In this document: positions 48,593 to 60,746 of the stretch, in pieces
Position numbering within the stretch: the stretch's first letter is position 1
Layout: every line of letters starts with the position of its first letter
From: Amoeboaphelidium protococcarum
Taxonomy: Eukaryota > Aphelidiomycota > Aphelidea
Length of the DNA stretch: 64,000 nt
Direction: 5' to 3'
NCBI GenBank assembly: GCA_023515745.1
Contig: JALECJ010000257.1
Coordinates: forward strand, 3,186,118 to 3,250,117
Notes under the pieces: model-generated
Told to the model about the DNA's origin: nothing
Seen by the model: only the letters and a program-made list of their open reading frames with translations
Database searches by the model: none
Program-made: the position numbers and the translations under genes

Positions 48593-51238
48593 TCAGTCGC
48601 TGCGTGGAGGAGGTAGAGGAGGGTTCAGAGTGGATTCAGACATTAGCTCATGGCCAAAGTGACTCTACAGAGCATCCCAACCACCACTGAGAATACTCAC
48701 CTTCATTACGTTAAAATCATGGACAAGCAGTCGAGCTATTCTTTAAACCTTCTGAGCATTATCCCCCACAACGACTACTACTTTATCAGATGTAGCAGAA
48801 CGCAAACTCGACTCATCTATCAAATCGGCGTCAGGAATGTTTATAGATCCGCGGTAATGGCTCTACTTGAATAGTAAGTCAGCTCTACAATCGATGATAC
48901 AGACACCATCACCCTCACCGGCAAGTTTAATAACATCTTAAATAGACAGATACGCAATTGGTTCTCCGTCTGAGATATATTAAGGCAAGCTCTGATTGCT
49001 TTAATCAGCCACAATATACATACTTTGAGGACATTACTTATACAACTCAGAGGCAGTGCTAAAAATTTACTCCATGTCGAGTCCAACAATTGAAGATGCA
49101 CCAACAAACTGCATACAGTCTGTAAAATCAGCCGTTAGTAGATTTTATCGTATTGAAGAATTATGCAATATCGCGAGACCAATAAACACAGATACGGATG
49201 AATGCTCCATACCATGCGCCAGTATCATACTCCATAGCTAAATTGTTTTCTACAGAGGAAGAATGTGAGCAAACAGGGTGAGAATCCATGGGATGGCAAA
49301 AAGATCTAGAGTGAAACCAATATTATCCAGTGCGGTCGCCAATTACGGATCGTACCACGTTAACAAAACTTTCATTAGATGCAAGTGTTCCTTCAGCACT
49401 TTACTATTATCAGATCTAAAGAAGCTATATAAATATATCTAGATAAACTTATCAAAACAAGCGTACGCTGCACCAATATCAAAATAATGAAGTATAACGA
49501 ATGGGGCACAAACAGAGTCTAATCCTTGCCAGTAAACGAGGCCATTATTATTCAACATCCAAGCTTTGATAATCTACCGCAGCATACCACGACCATAGTA
49601 AGAGGCTATTTGTTTATGATATGGATGGCATCTGGGGAGGTCAAGATCCAGCTACTTATCAACTTCCATCTATTACGTCGAGTCAACTTGATGAAATTAG
49701 TCAGCGCACGATTACTGAATGTCCAATAATGCTGACCAAATCTATCCAGCCATAAATAATGGAATATCATGCAATTTACAAAAACGGTGTAATAGTTTGT
49801 TTGAATGCGGCAAAAACTATAGCAGTTTATGGTAACTTTAAACTAAATATAGCTAATACTGGCAGTCTTTCTATCTTTATGCAAGAGGAAGCTCAGGCTT
49901 ATCGATATTCTGAATGCAGATTTATGGCAGATTCACGACAGAATCTCCAATAAGTTTCTACTTGGAATCCCCAGAGGCATCAATATCAGCTTCATCATCA
50001 GATCTTAAATATTTAGAATGTTATAAAGTATCTGAAGCGGCGCAACTTTTATAAACTCTACTCAAATCTAAACAATGATCAAAAGTCTGCTTATCATACA
50101 GGAGATACGGATCAGTGCTTGAACCAATTTCTTGACCAAACTAATAATACTACCGCCTACTGTAAATGGGAGACTAAGAGTTGAATTGAGTCTTGATAAT
50201 CTTTGGCATTCTGTAAATCTTGTTCATTCTCTTTTAATTCTGCAGACCAGATGTAGCACCTCCACTAGATGTCAGTCGATACAAGTGCATACACAATCTG
50301 TCCACTGTAAAAGGATCAATCGGACTTATAGCGGGAGGTTTTTATGCTTGAATACTAGTAGTTGACAATAATAATTGCTAGATATCTCCAAGTGAAATTC
50401 TATCTTTGATAGACACCACTAAACATTTCAGAATCAAATCTTTCACAAAAGAGTGACACTCTACATTATCCAATTTTCTTTGCACATATTCAGACTGAAA
50501 CTACCCAGATCTTAACATATGCAAGAGTTAATAGTCATTATTATTATTATCATGATCATTTTTTCTACTTGAAGGATGATCAAAGAATGGCTGACCAGAG
50601 GCAAGATTATAGGCCAACATACCAAGAGCCCACACATCATCACTAAAAAGAGCATAACCATCACTCAATAGCCTCTCTGGGGACATTAAATCAACTGATT
50701 AAATTGGAAACCTTATCCATTACCCATAGTTTGTACTAGAGTAGAGCCAGTAATTAGATAGTAAAATATTCTAGCCATTCCAGTATATACAATCACCACT
50801 CAGATTACCATGAACCAAACCGTACTCATGCAAATGTTGCAACGTTACAGTTAATTAATTCAGAATAGTTAGAATTTATTCATCTTCAAGTCGTTCTTTA
50901 ATCTCTGATAATTTCGTAAAGTCAGATGGAGGCTAACGGTAGATGAAATGCACATGGTTAATGTCATAATCAATATCCACCAGAGGAACCATGTACTCGC
51001 ACCTGCTAAAGTTGGCATTAAACAGCGAGCACGCCAGAGAGTAGACTACATTAACATAATTTATCACTCCAGATCCTCCAAGAGTAAGACCAACAGTAGA
51101 ATGCTAGATCTATCTATCTGAATGTGATAACTGTTGCATAGTGTGATCTTCAGACTCTTCGTACTCTGCGTGCACACTCTGCACACCCAGCTCAATCTGA
51201 CACAAATCCTTATACTTTTCCTCCACCAAACTAATCAT
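48593..51238 (-). CDS. TBCK: TBCK: pseudokinase, TBC Rab-GAP and rhodanese-like protein
   Basis: An 881-residue single-exon protein with three domains in the order of TBCK. The N-terminal kinase-like domain lacks catalytic residues (HGNLSGDCIYWNGQNILLSNYW replaces HRD...DFG; SPERLLSDGYALFSDDVWALGMLAYNLASGQPFF is kept). The TBC domain has GRGMLRQIL, GLVYWQGLDSVCAPF (about 569), LYSFFRSDN, LDLFAIPWILTLFAHILPL and VFIGLAILH. A C-terminal rhodanese-like domain (IIDCRADLLFKQSHYRGSINIPDADL, VVVVVGDNAQKV) lacks the active-site Cys, as in animal TBCK. TBCK acts on endosomal/lysosomal traffic, TOR signalling and mRNA-carrying early endosomes (FERRY). About 40 in-frame TAR codons are needed to read it. 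Confidence 0.95.
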
Positions 51239-52406
51239 TATTTAAATCAGTGGTCAATGAGGCAATTAGTTACGATATTTATTTAATCTTAAATCTCTAA
51301 ACTCGATAGAAAGTAAACACTATACCGTCATACAACGATGGTAGTCAGTAGAAGTAAAAAGAAACGAAACCGTGTGAAATCAAAAGGTTTGTGGTTCAGA
51401 CTGGAACAAGCTTACGGAGAGAATAGAGGTGAATTTCATTAACAATTATTTTGTAAGTACTTGATGTATTTATCATTCATCATTCGTTAAATTACATTTC
51501 ATAATCTACTTTACATTGAAAGTCATTAATGATAGGAGTGTCACATAAGTTTCCCCTATGGCCATCATGACTCTGACGCGTCAGAGCCGTTCCTGAGGCT
51601 GGTCTATCATTTATCTCACACTGTTCCTTCTATTATATTTTATCGAAACAACGTTCTTATAAATTGTCAGTGACGTCCAACTTATAGATAACATTAACTT
51701 TGAACTAACCGTAAGTATGCTCGATTTCGGCTCACTATGACAGGCACCACTATGAGTGGCCCCTCGAATAGTAGTAATTTACCAGAGTTGAAACGTGGTC
51801 ACTTATGGATATAAAACTCAAAGACTATGTCACATAAAGATTGGCCGTCTTTATATTGTTACATTTCTCTCCCTTTTTATTTCATTCACTATGACGCAAG
51901 CAACGGAGCAATTACATTCAGTCAGTGGAACTAAGATTCCATAATTGAAGATTTCACATCATTTGATTGTCGGCCAGAGCGGTGAATGTAGAATCAACTT
52001 CAATGCGGCTAAGATTGTCAAACGTGTCGGATTGCTCATTTATTGTATTTAGAGGCTTCTACCTGCAAATAATAGAAATGAAACTGAATAAATATTAGTG
52101 TAAATGCAGCGTAATCATTATTCATATCGCTGAGCGAATGTGGGCTCACTGCGGCATGTCCCGCGTTCAACGGCGTTGCTATGGTAAAGAATGGACGAAA
52201 CATGCGCGTACAGAAACTGTTGCAAAGGAGGAGCCCGATCGATGAAACGCGCGTTTCAGACATTCTGAAACAGAGGCACTCCGTTTCAGAGCATATCACA
52301 TGACCATTGTAAAATGGAAACAAACAAACAAACAATCGAACAAAACGCAAACTCGACCCCGCACTAATTTCTTATCCTCCTGGCTCTACACATCTACGAA
52401 AGGAAA
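51239..52406 (+). other. long spacer with two weak plus-strand frames
   Basis: No gene is firmly supported. An ATG at 51339 opens a basic peptide (SRSKKKRNRVKSKGLWFRLEQAYGENRGEFHQQLF) ending at a donor-like GTAAGTAC, possibly a first exon. A second frame (51891-52133, 80 codons, TGA stop) reads TKIPQLKISHHLIVGQSGECRINF and may be an exon or chance. An ACGCGT box lies at 51576. Confidence 0.3.
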
Positions 52407-53533
52407 ATGTTTATTGCTGGAGAACTGTGCGACTTTAGTGATGCATCTAATGCAGAAACTACAACTACCACCACCACCACTACTACTACTCTGTTGGGCG
52501 CCACCACTGTGGTCAGAATGCGCTACTCTTCAGCTGCTTGTTGGGCGTTTCGATTTGCTCCACCTCCACCATCTCCCCTCATCTCCACCTCCATCCCACC
52601 CGAAACACCACAAGTACTGAAGATGTAACATGGTCCTAGTAACTTCTCTACTTCTCTGCCTCCTAGACAAGTGCTGAACTCTGTGTCAGTGACGGGAGAG
52701 CCGGCCTCGAGAGTAGATGAAGTGAAAAGCCAGCAATCTGAGGCGACAGTGGTTACACAAGGCAACACTGGCTCTGGTTCTGGCTCTGCTGACTCTGCTC
52801 CGCTTTCTGTCGCTGTTCCGTCTGTTGCTGGTCCTCCTGGTACTCCTGGTCCTGAGTCTAGTGATGCCGCTCCTGCCTCTGCTCTGTGTCAGGTTATTGC
52901 ACCGTTGATGCCTCGTGCTCCGGTTTTTCCGACTGGCGAGTTTCGATCTCCTCGTCCGGGATTCGGTGTACCTTTGGTTGAATTGCGCTTGGCTGCACTG
53001 GGTAACAAGGAAATTCAGTAGAAGGCTGGTAAATCCAGTCGTGCTGACAACTTTCTTAAAGCCATGAAGTGTGGTCCGGCTTAATACACCGACAATAGGG
53101 AAGTCGATGAAAGGGTGAGGAAAGAAACAACAGACAGGTGGTAGGCTAAGCTGAAGACTATGGGTGGCACACGTCGCTTCTACCGAGTCTGGCATTCTGT
53201 CACCCCTGACAATCTGGAAGACTTTGACATCCTTAGGGAGGCCAAGCCTGAAAGGTTGCCAATGGACCAGATTGCAGCCGGTGAAGTAAAGAAGATGGTT
53301 CCTTGGTCTAATGGCAAGTCTTTCTATAGACGTACCACGATCGAGATTCCCTTCTTGTAGACTGCCTACTATGCTACAATGGACTTCTACATTGAGCGGA
53401 ACAGAGCTGGTAAGTCGAATCAGGGTTGGTTTGCCTTGTGGGACTACTTTTAGAGGCTGGTCATCGCTGAGTAAGTTTATTTTTATCTGTTTGCAATTCT
53501 CTCATCTATAATGCTCGTTTGTGTAGTTCATGA
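52407..53533 (+). CDS. unrecognised protein in a compositionally distinct region
   Basis: A frame open from ATG 52407 to a donor at 53471. Joining 52407-53470 to 53527-53533 (56-nt GT-AG intron) gives 356 residues and TGA. The N-terminal third is Thr/Pro/Ser-rich low complexity (a run of ten threonines, then PPPPSPLISTS-like and GSGSGSADSAPLSVAVPSVAG). The C-terminal half is well-ordered and basic (TMGGTRRFYRVWHSVTPDNLEDFDILREAKPE, FLQTAYYATMDFYIERNRAGKSNQGWFALWDYFQRL). No family is recognised. TAR codons are sparser than in neighbours and the sequence is GC-richer. An A-rich tract of about 70 bases follows at 53645-53715, suggesting a retroposed or mobile origin. Confidence 0.5.
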
Positions 53534-55057
53534 ATTAGAATCTGGATGGCCGTCTCTGCTCTGTATATAGGATCGGCTACACCGCAACACAACAACTTCA
53601 CAACAACTACGACGACAACAACAGCTAATACACAACTAACGTAGTATAATAATAAAAATATACAAAAATACAAAAAAAAATAATACAAAAAATTAAAAAA
53701 TACCAAAAAAAGGCCCTAGGTCATGTTCTCTAACCTGTTGAATGTGTAGGTACTCTACTGCTGCTGCGACCTTCTGGTTTTGGACTCTCTGTGGACTTTG
53801 AGTACTTTATTTCATTGTATGGTAAGTGTAAAATATTTTGAGGTGACGACAAGGCTTTGGTACGAGAAGCAAGTGGCGGACGTGATACATTCTCATCCAT
53901 CGTTAAGATTCTACTACCTTATGATGTTGTAACATGATTTTTATGCTGTCTCTATGTAGGATGAGTTTGTGATTGCAACTTGCTTCACCCAGTTAAGGTT
54001 GCAGCAGGAAGGTAAGCTTGTATTATTCGTTGTTGTAACTTTTGTGAATCGTTGTAGGTATCATATTGCTCTGGTTGTTCTCAATTAGTCTCCTGGTCTA
54101 TCTGATCCGTTTCCTTTGACTATGTTCCTCATCTCTGGCTCTCAATCACTCGTTGTTGGTGCATTCCTCTTTCCTGCACTGGTCAGCTCCAGGCACTCCC
54201 CTCCTCGTGCTCAGCCTCGTTACTTGTTTCGCTGCGTTGCTTAATGGCTACCTGCTTAAGAGTGATCCTTTCAAGAGTTCTCTGCTTCTGTCTGGCTTAT
54301 GGTAAGTATTGGCTCAGTCCGTCTATTATGCTCTGGTCAAGCTCTGTCTATTTTCTCTGTCTCCATCCTCTGTCCTCTTCTCGTCTCTTATTCCTCTGGT
54401 GTCTCCTGTACTCTGCCTAGCTGGTTTATCCTCTTGCACGCGTTCCTTGATACCGTTCTATCCAACTGCACATTGTACCTTTACTGCCTCCTCTGTTGGT
54501 ATCCTCTCTCTGTCTCTTCCCGTTGATATCATATATCTCTGTCTGCATATCTCTCTGGTGGTATCCTCTTCCTCTGTCTCTCTGCTGGCGTGCCTGTACC
54601 TCGCTGGATCACTTTGGAAATGTCGAAATATGATAGCAGTTACTTTCTCTTTTAAACATGCTATTTCGGAGCTTTGTTTTATCTTTTCTTGTTTGAGTCT
54701 ATTAGACTATCACACAACTACAGCACCAAGGTCCAAACAATCTGCGTTTACGTTCACCTTACCAACCTCAACGTCGCCAACATGTTCAAGAGAAGAATTG
54801 AAAGAGAAAGACACACATCCTCGTCTTCTGCTGAAACCCCGTTCAAGGCAACTTCAACATTACATAGGCAGGCGTGCGTGCGCTCACTATCAAAGCTTCA
54901 CTTGGCTGTCGATTGAATCAATTTTGAAACAAAATTTAATTATCAACATCCAATACAGAAGCGATACTATATAGAAGCAATGTAGAATCCAATAAATGTA
55001 AAGATTTATCATTATTCTTTGTATTTAACATTCATCAACGACATTAATTCGGAGGAA
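53534..55057 (+). other. unresolved C/T-rich region, possibly multi-exon membrane protein or mobile-element remnant
   Basis: Several short segments are flanked by good splice signals: TGTATG/GTAAGTG...CTATGTAG (53821-53959), GAAG/GTAAGC...GTTGTAG (54012-54058) and TTATG/GTAAGTATT (54300). Candidate exons encode hydrophobic peptides (IILLWLFSISLLVYLIRF; LLVLSLVTCFAALLNGYLLKSDPFKSSLLLSG). I could not join them in one phase. A frame of more than 200 codons lacking any stop runs from 54309 to 54974, but pyrimidine-rich composition could explain it. Confidence 0.35.
53645..53715 (+). repeat. A-rich tract
   Basis: About 70 bases composed almost wholly of A with scattered T and C (ATAATAATAAAAATATACAA... 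through ...CCAAAAAAAGG). It sits just 3' of the unrecognised 52.4-53.5 kb gene and looks like a decayed poly(A) tail or a simple A-rich repeat. Confidence 0.5.
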
Positions 55058-55300
55058 TCAACCAGCGATGAGTTCATATAAAATCATGACTATATTGAGG
55101 AGGATGAGTGGAATCCTTAAGAGTGTTCGAATGGCATGCACCAGTGTAAGCAATCTGTATTTCACAGAATCAGAGTCGCGGGAATCCATCATTGACGCTG
55201 ACCATCCAATTCGACTCAAAAACCTGTCTTCACTCAAAATACACACAGCATTGGTGAGCATAGCTATAGAGTAGAGTAGCGAAGTTATCGTGACAGGCAT
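55058..55300 (-). CDS. YOS1: Yos1/IER3IP1-like ER-Golgi protein
   Basis: An 80-residue protein with two membrane spans, the normal size for the family. The N-terminal LLYSIAMLTNAVCILSEDRFLSRIGW matches Yos1 'INAVAVLSEERFLRRIG'. The C-terminal half HAIRTLLRIPLILLNIVMILYELIAG matches 'AVRTVLRIPLIVLNVLTILYLLVFG'. Yos1 works with Yip1 and Yif1 in COPII vesicle formation. The gene is on the strand opposite to the unresolved region. The stop is TGA, and no internal TAR is present. Confidence 0.93.
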   Translation of the reverse strand: MPVTITSLLYSIAMLTNAVCILSEDRFLSRIGWSASMMDSRDSDSVKYRLLTLVHAIRTLLRIPLILLNIVMILYELIAG

Positions 55301-55585
55301 TATGTGTTAAAGTTATTATTATTGACTTTTATTACACTACAAGCTTAAATCTAATTCTGGCAGTGATGTGCAATTAACGAGTGGAGTAACGGAAGAGACG
55401 CGCTTCAAAGAACGAACAGTTTATTCATTTCCCTCTATTTTCCTTTAAGAGCTAAACAAGAAGATTCTAACGCTTTATTGCACGTGTATATCGTATTATT
55501 GGACTACTTAATATCCTTTTTAGAAATTTTTATAATTTTGAAAAGTGCTCCAAGTACTTTTGCAATCTTCTATATTAATTGAGAA

Positions 55586-57691
55586 ATGTAATTAGATGAT
55601 AGACGATTTATAAATCTGCTGCACCAACTGATGCTTCGACCAAGGGTGCCTGGAGTGTATCAAGACTCTGTGGCATAGATGATTTTGGATAATTTTAGAA
55701 AGGATAGTTCTGTTAATGATAAGCTTATGACTATGCGCATTCTGGTTAGATCTTTGGATATCGGTGGTATTAGCCACGAGACTGCTCTACTCAGCATCAA
55801 TTGTCTTTAGAATCTCCTCACTGACGATAATGCTCTGTTGAGATTGCATGCACTTAAAACTCTAACTCAGCTTGCCATACACATCCCAGAGCTATGTCCA
55901 ATCGTAGTTTTATGCATCAGGTAAAAGTGTATCGTGGACTAGCGCGCATCTATTCGATAATAATGTGGTGAGTCTTTATTGGCACTATACTCTTCGAAGA
56001 ATGAGACTGATTCTATCAGTGAATAAGTGATCTTGGATATAATCAAACTTCTACTGAAAGATAGAAATCTGAATGTATTTGCGTAAGGCCTTAGGTGCTT
56101 TATGGAAGTTTGTCCTTATTAATTTGATTTGGTTCATGGTTATTATTATCGGTGCTGTATTTAAATTATAGACATGTAACCTTGGGACTAGATATCGACT
56201 CTGGACTTTCTCTAACATTACTGCAGAAATACCATGGAACTATATAAGAGCTCCATCGACACCTAGTAGAGTTCTGATTAAATCCATACCGCGTAAAGTG
56301 AAAGCAGATCTCAAGCTGTTATACAGTCTATAGACGACATGATGCAAGAGTAAACAGTTTAGTCTTAAATGAAGCTGATGATGAATTCTTTATGGCTATT
56401 ACTTCACTCTAAGAATAAAGCTGTATGTCTTAAATCAATGGAGTTAATTTACAATTGTAGTGATATGCACTAGTTACTATTACCACGCATACTCTCCTTG
56501 TTATAGAATTAAAAGTCAAACTACCAGTAGCTTGCTGCATCTCTTCTATACGATATGGTTATGAATTAGTCGATATTTCTGACTCTGGAGTAATTACGAT
56601 CATTGCTATACTAGTACGTGCTGAATAAAATGTAGCCAAGAGTTGAAAGTATCGTAGTACAAGTGATTAAACATTGTGGTAGTAAGGATTTCATTGAGCA
56701 AATACTGCGCCAAGATTGTGTGCCCATTCTCAAGTTGTTGCATCCTTTGCATACTATGAAAATGTTGGATATGATCCGCGCTATATTTGATTGTAGCCCA
56801 TAGTTTTGCCTTTAATTATTACTGAGTGTCATTGATATAGCGCGTGATGTCTCTATACGTGAGCATTCCATCATTTTTGTACTTGAAAACTTTGACTCTA
56901 TAGCATCTGAACGTCGTGACGAGATATGTCGGAGATTGCTTATAGCATCTATTGAGAGTGAGAGCTAGAATGAATCTCTATTATCTTCTGTCCTCAATGT
57001 ATGCGCTTCGTATTTGGTTAATGCGCAAGTGTGCGCTCTATATTGTGAACTGCTGCTGTTTTAATGGTAGAAATGGAATTTGACATTGAAACAATAGCTC
57101 ATTATCTCTATATCTGCTCTATAGGACGGTGATGGTAGTAAATTTAATGTTAATCTGTTATTAAGATTGATTAAATTAATCAACAGCGAAAGCAGTTACC
57201 ATAAGTCTTTATTGATTCAATAATTATAGGCTATATAAAAATTTCCTAAGCTTGGCGCAACATAATGCTTGTACATAGTGTAATAACCAGAATTAGTTAT
57301 GTAGGAGGTGGTGGGCTATAAGTTTGAGAGTTTATTGTTTAGTGACTCAAAGTGTGAGAGATCTTCTCTTAAGATGGATCCATGGACTAAGTCTCCCGTC
57401 GATCCATCTGTACGTAGTGCGTCCCATGATTTCGTACGCAATTTGGTTATAAATCCTCCATCCGCGCCGAATAGTCGGTAAGCATCGCCAGTTTTAGTGC
57501 GTGCAGACTAGCCGTAGGATAGCGATATATATCAAGATCTCGAAGACTTTCTTGCGGATTCTAACAATCCTGGCTAGCAAGCAGTCGATATTGAAGATTA
57601 AGAAGAGATGGAGAGATTATCAGATGGTGACGATGGAGAAGAATATGATGATGGAGATCTACAAGATGAAAGAGAATAACTTATCGTGTGA
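55586..57691 (+). CDS. adaptin large subunit, probably AP-3 beta
   Basis: A 701-residue HEAT/ARM-type adaptin, intact only with TAR=Gln (about 70 such codons). Helical repeats include LHALKTLTQLAIHIPELCPIVVLCI. The adaptin hallmark position 'PWDQISTLDFLQHYCRNTMELY' corresponds to 'EWGQxxIxExLxxY'. It continues with MNSLWLLLHSKNKAVCLKSMELIYN and downstream repeats. After the trunk, DPWTKSPVDPSVRSASHD resembles the 'DWPEEAPDPSVR' at the trunk-hinge border of AP-3 beta. A Ser/acidic C-terminal hinge (LEDFLADSNNPG, RLSDGDDGEEYDDGDL) follows. It has no appendage domain. Alternatives are AP-4 or AP-1/2 beta. A missing N-terminal exon is possible. Confidence 0.6.
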
Positions 57692-57719
57692 TAGCTAGCA
57701 TATTTATTCATAGATATAA

Positions 57720-60344
57720 TCACTACAATTTATATGTTTCGAAATCTTGAAGCAACTGCTTAGGCTCAGTCTTGAAATCTTTATCTAGCGTTGTAGTACT
57801 TAGCCAATCCTTGATCTGAGCAACCAATGCCTCCTTATGCTTAATGTAAAACTCAACCACCAGATCCACCATGGAAGAACCAACTAGACTGCTGATCCAT
57901 GCTCTTCCAACGACAGATTCAAACTCCTTGGTCTACTTGAATTCCAAATCAGTGTATCCAAACAAAAGATACCTGATGTGATGAAACTTGACGCACATCA
58001 AACGATCCTTCATCTAGTCCACCTTGATGGGCTCCTTTCTCCGCCCTAAAATGGATGTCTTTCCAGATATTTGCAACTAAGACACGGTATTCAAGTTATC
58101 CTCGGTAGCATCCAGCTAAGCACTGAGAGAGTTGAGCAACTTGGCAATATTCACAACATCTAGATTCAGTGCGTACGATCCATTCTCACTAAGCGCATCA
58201 TCAAGTTTAAAGCAGTCCACCATACCATCAGGAGACAAACATGGATGCATTCCAAACTTATCCTGAATAAGCAAGAGGTTCGTGAACCACTAATGATACT
58301 TCATGATCACATAAGCTTCCGGATAATACTCAGGAACGTAGCCATCAACCAGCAGGCACAGTCCAAAGAATATACTACACTCCTCGGAATCCATCAAGAA
58401 CAATGCTCTGAACAATTCCCCTCTGCATTCATAAATTTGCACATAAACATTATCAAAAAGACCGCCATCCATCTTCATCAAATAATACTCCTCTGACAGC
58501 CGCTTTAAAAACGACGACTTTGATGTCGCGATTGGCTCAGCAAGACACAAGTGATTATCAGGCAGAGGAGCATCAAGCAGAAGAAAGTGGTCCTTTGGTC
58601 CATGTACGACCCTTTCAGCGCTTTTGATCTCTGCAACATACTTTACACACAATGCCTCAAGTACATAACTAGGAGGAGCGCATTAGACAAGAGCATGTAA
58701 AGATGGTACACCATTTAGAATGAACGGCCTTGATGCCATTATAGGCGTCACGAGCAATTATGTCCACATGTTCACTTATCCTTCAACCATGTTCAGAATA
58801 TACTTCAATTCGTAGCTATCACACCAACTCTCAGTCTACTCGAGACGATCAGCTGAAGAGGAGGATATCCAATGCACCAGAAGATCACCATTGACATTGC
58901 GATCCAATACAAAGCCAATCTGACGCTTAATATTTTCCTCAGGATCTCTATTGACCACTAGAGTACCGATAAGGTCATCAGTCAGTTAAATTCGCGCCAC
59001 TTTGTCATATGGACAACTGATAATAGTTCCATCGCCAGCTTTCACAGTGACACTGGAAGTACTTTCATCGATAGACACCAATTTCGTAACAATTCCATGA
59101 CAGAGTACAAGATCACCTATCCACAAATTGTCGTCGTCATCCATCTTCGACATTGGGATGAGAGACGTGGCTGGTAGAGCCGAGCCCATAGAACCATCAC
59201 GAAACTTGACATCAACAATTGTGCGCGTACGCGTTATAACAGATGCCACCTCTTACTCCACGTGTGGATACTTGAAAAGCACAACATCGCCACGCTCATA
59301 CTCTTCATGAATGTTGTACTTCAAGCGCTACACCTTCGACAAGTCAGTAACCATCTTGATCGAATTCTCACCATCCAGCTTGCGTCGGGTATCATCCACG
59401 CTTTTGTATGGTAGACAGGCAATGACACTCAGCTTAACTTTCACCATATTGGCATTCAGCACTGTGGCTGTGACTCGTTTGTTATTTACCAAGATGGACA
59501 CCAACATCGATGGATACAATCTATATCCGATATCAGCCATGTCCCAATCTTCATAATCATCCTCTGGCTCTGGACATAAACCTAAGCCATTGACCAGACG
59601 CGGCTAATAATTCATCAAATCCATATTATCCATCGGCATCATGTTCATCAGTCCGCCAGCGCCACGGCTAGATCTATCCCACAGCTCCAACTTGAATAAA
59701 CCAACACCACGACTCTTGGTACCTCTATTCTTATTACCTCCGCGAGTACTTCTACCACCAGAAGTCTAATCACTGGCGACTTTGAGTGTATAACAATAGC
59801 AGATATCGCACACAGTGGCCACCTGGTTCTTAAACAAAACCAGGTCATTTTTGCTCACGGGGAAGAATGGCTTCACTTCATCACAGCTCACCTCATCCAT
59901 AGCGAATATGGTACGCGTGTTAGACTGCTGACTAATGAGCGGAGTAACACTGAGTTTCTTCTACACCTTACTCACTAGACCGCGTCTACCAGACGGCTGT
60001 TAGATAACAGCGTCGCCAGTAAGGAATGTGCGGTCTACAAGCTCCAGATCATCTACAGGACACTCTCGAATGTCAATAGAATTCTTGCAGCTATGCTCAG
60101 TCACAGCCTTGAATTCGACCATTTTTATTTACTCAATATTTTGCCATTTAACACGCACTAGGCCGGGACAGACAAAGTCGGACCTGTCATCCTAATCAGA
60201 ATCGCTGGTGTGACCGTTAGAAGCAACATCACGCCACTGTTCATCATCATCACCTTCACTGTCACTATTCTCATACTCGGTCCTAATGATTACACCCTTT
60301 ACAGCCTTGTTTTACTTGGACTACACCAAATCTTATCGTCTCAT
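57720..60344 (-). CDS. UBE2O-like E2/E3 ubiquitin-conjugating protein
   Basis: An 874-residue protein. The N-terminal ~550 residues hold repeated SH3-like small-barrel segments (FLTGDAVIQQPSGRRGLVSKV, VKPFFPVSKNDLVLFKNQVATVCDI, YERGDVVLFKYPHVEQEVASVI, NLWIGDLVLCHGIVTKL) as in the CR1/CR2 regions of UBE2O. The C-terminal part has a divergent UBC fold (KRLSEEYYLMKMDGGLFDNVYVQIYECRGELFRALFLMDS, VDGYVPEYYPEAYVIM, FGMHPCLSPDGMVDCFKL), with a candidate catalytic Cys at about 711. A UBC C-terminal helix and tail follow. The E2 lacks the canonical HPN (HPC here). Family is inferred from architecture. The last codons are TAG TGA. Confidence 0.6.
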
Positions 60345-60746
60345 CTTTTAGTGTATTTTAGATGGTAAATAGGACACGGTAGTTCAAAGGGAAGTAAGAA
60401 GCTTTCTGTCTGTCTGTCTGTCTAAAAGAAGAATGAAAATCATAAATCAGTCACGCCTACGCGGCGCTTCGCTGTTTCACTTGACGCGTCCACTGAAGTC
60501 TAATTGAATCGCTTGAAGCGTCTTCTCTATCTACTCTTACGTACCAAGTGTTTCGAACAATTTCGATTAATTTAAAGAGCACTTGATAATTAGACGGCCT
60601 TTCGATCCGCTTTAGAAGAATTTATTCTATTTCAATATTATTATTAAAATACCTCTACTAGTCTGGGCGCGCGTTTCGCGCAGCGATGAAGTTGATCAAT
60701 TTGATCAACATATGCCAGTTCCAACTTACCAGCTGGCCAGACACAC
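60345..60746. promoter_or_regulatory. intergenic region with CTGT microsatellite
   Basis: A 402-base spacer with a TCTG tetranucleotide run (about 60403-60423), an ACGCGT box (60484) and a GCGCGCGTTTCGCGC inverted-repeat-like word (about 60667). It lies upstream of the UBE2O-like gene. Confidence 0.35.

Noticed and set aside
52686-53195. 169-codon minus-strand frame
   Set aside because: Antisense of the Ser/Pro/Gly-rich region; the peptide is Arg/Ser-rich noise, while the plus frame is longer and continues into an ordered domain.
54309-54974. 221-codon plus-strand frame without any stop
   Set aside because: Strong C/T bias suppresses stop codons. The peptide is irregularly hydrophobic with no family, and the frame runs antisense through the well-supported Yos1 gene. 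Kept only as part of an unresolved region.
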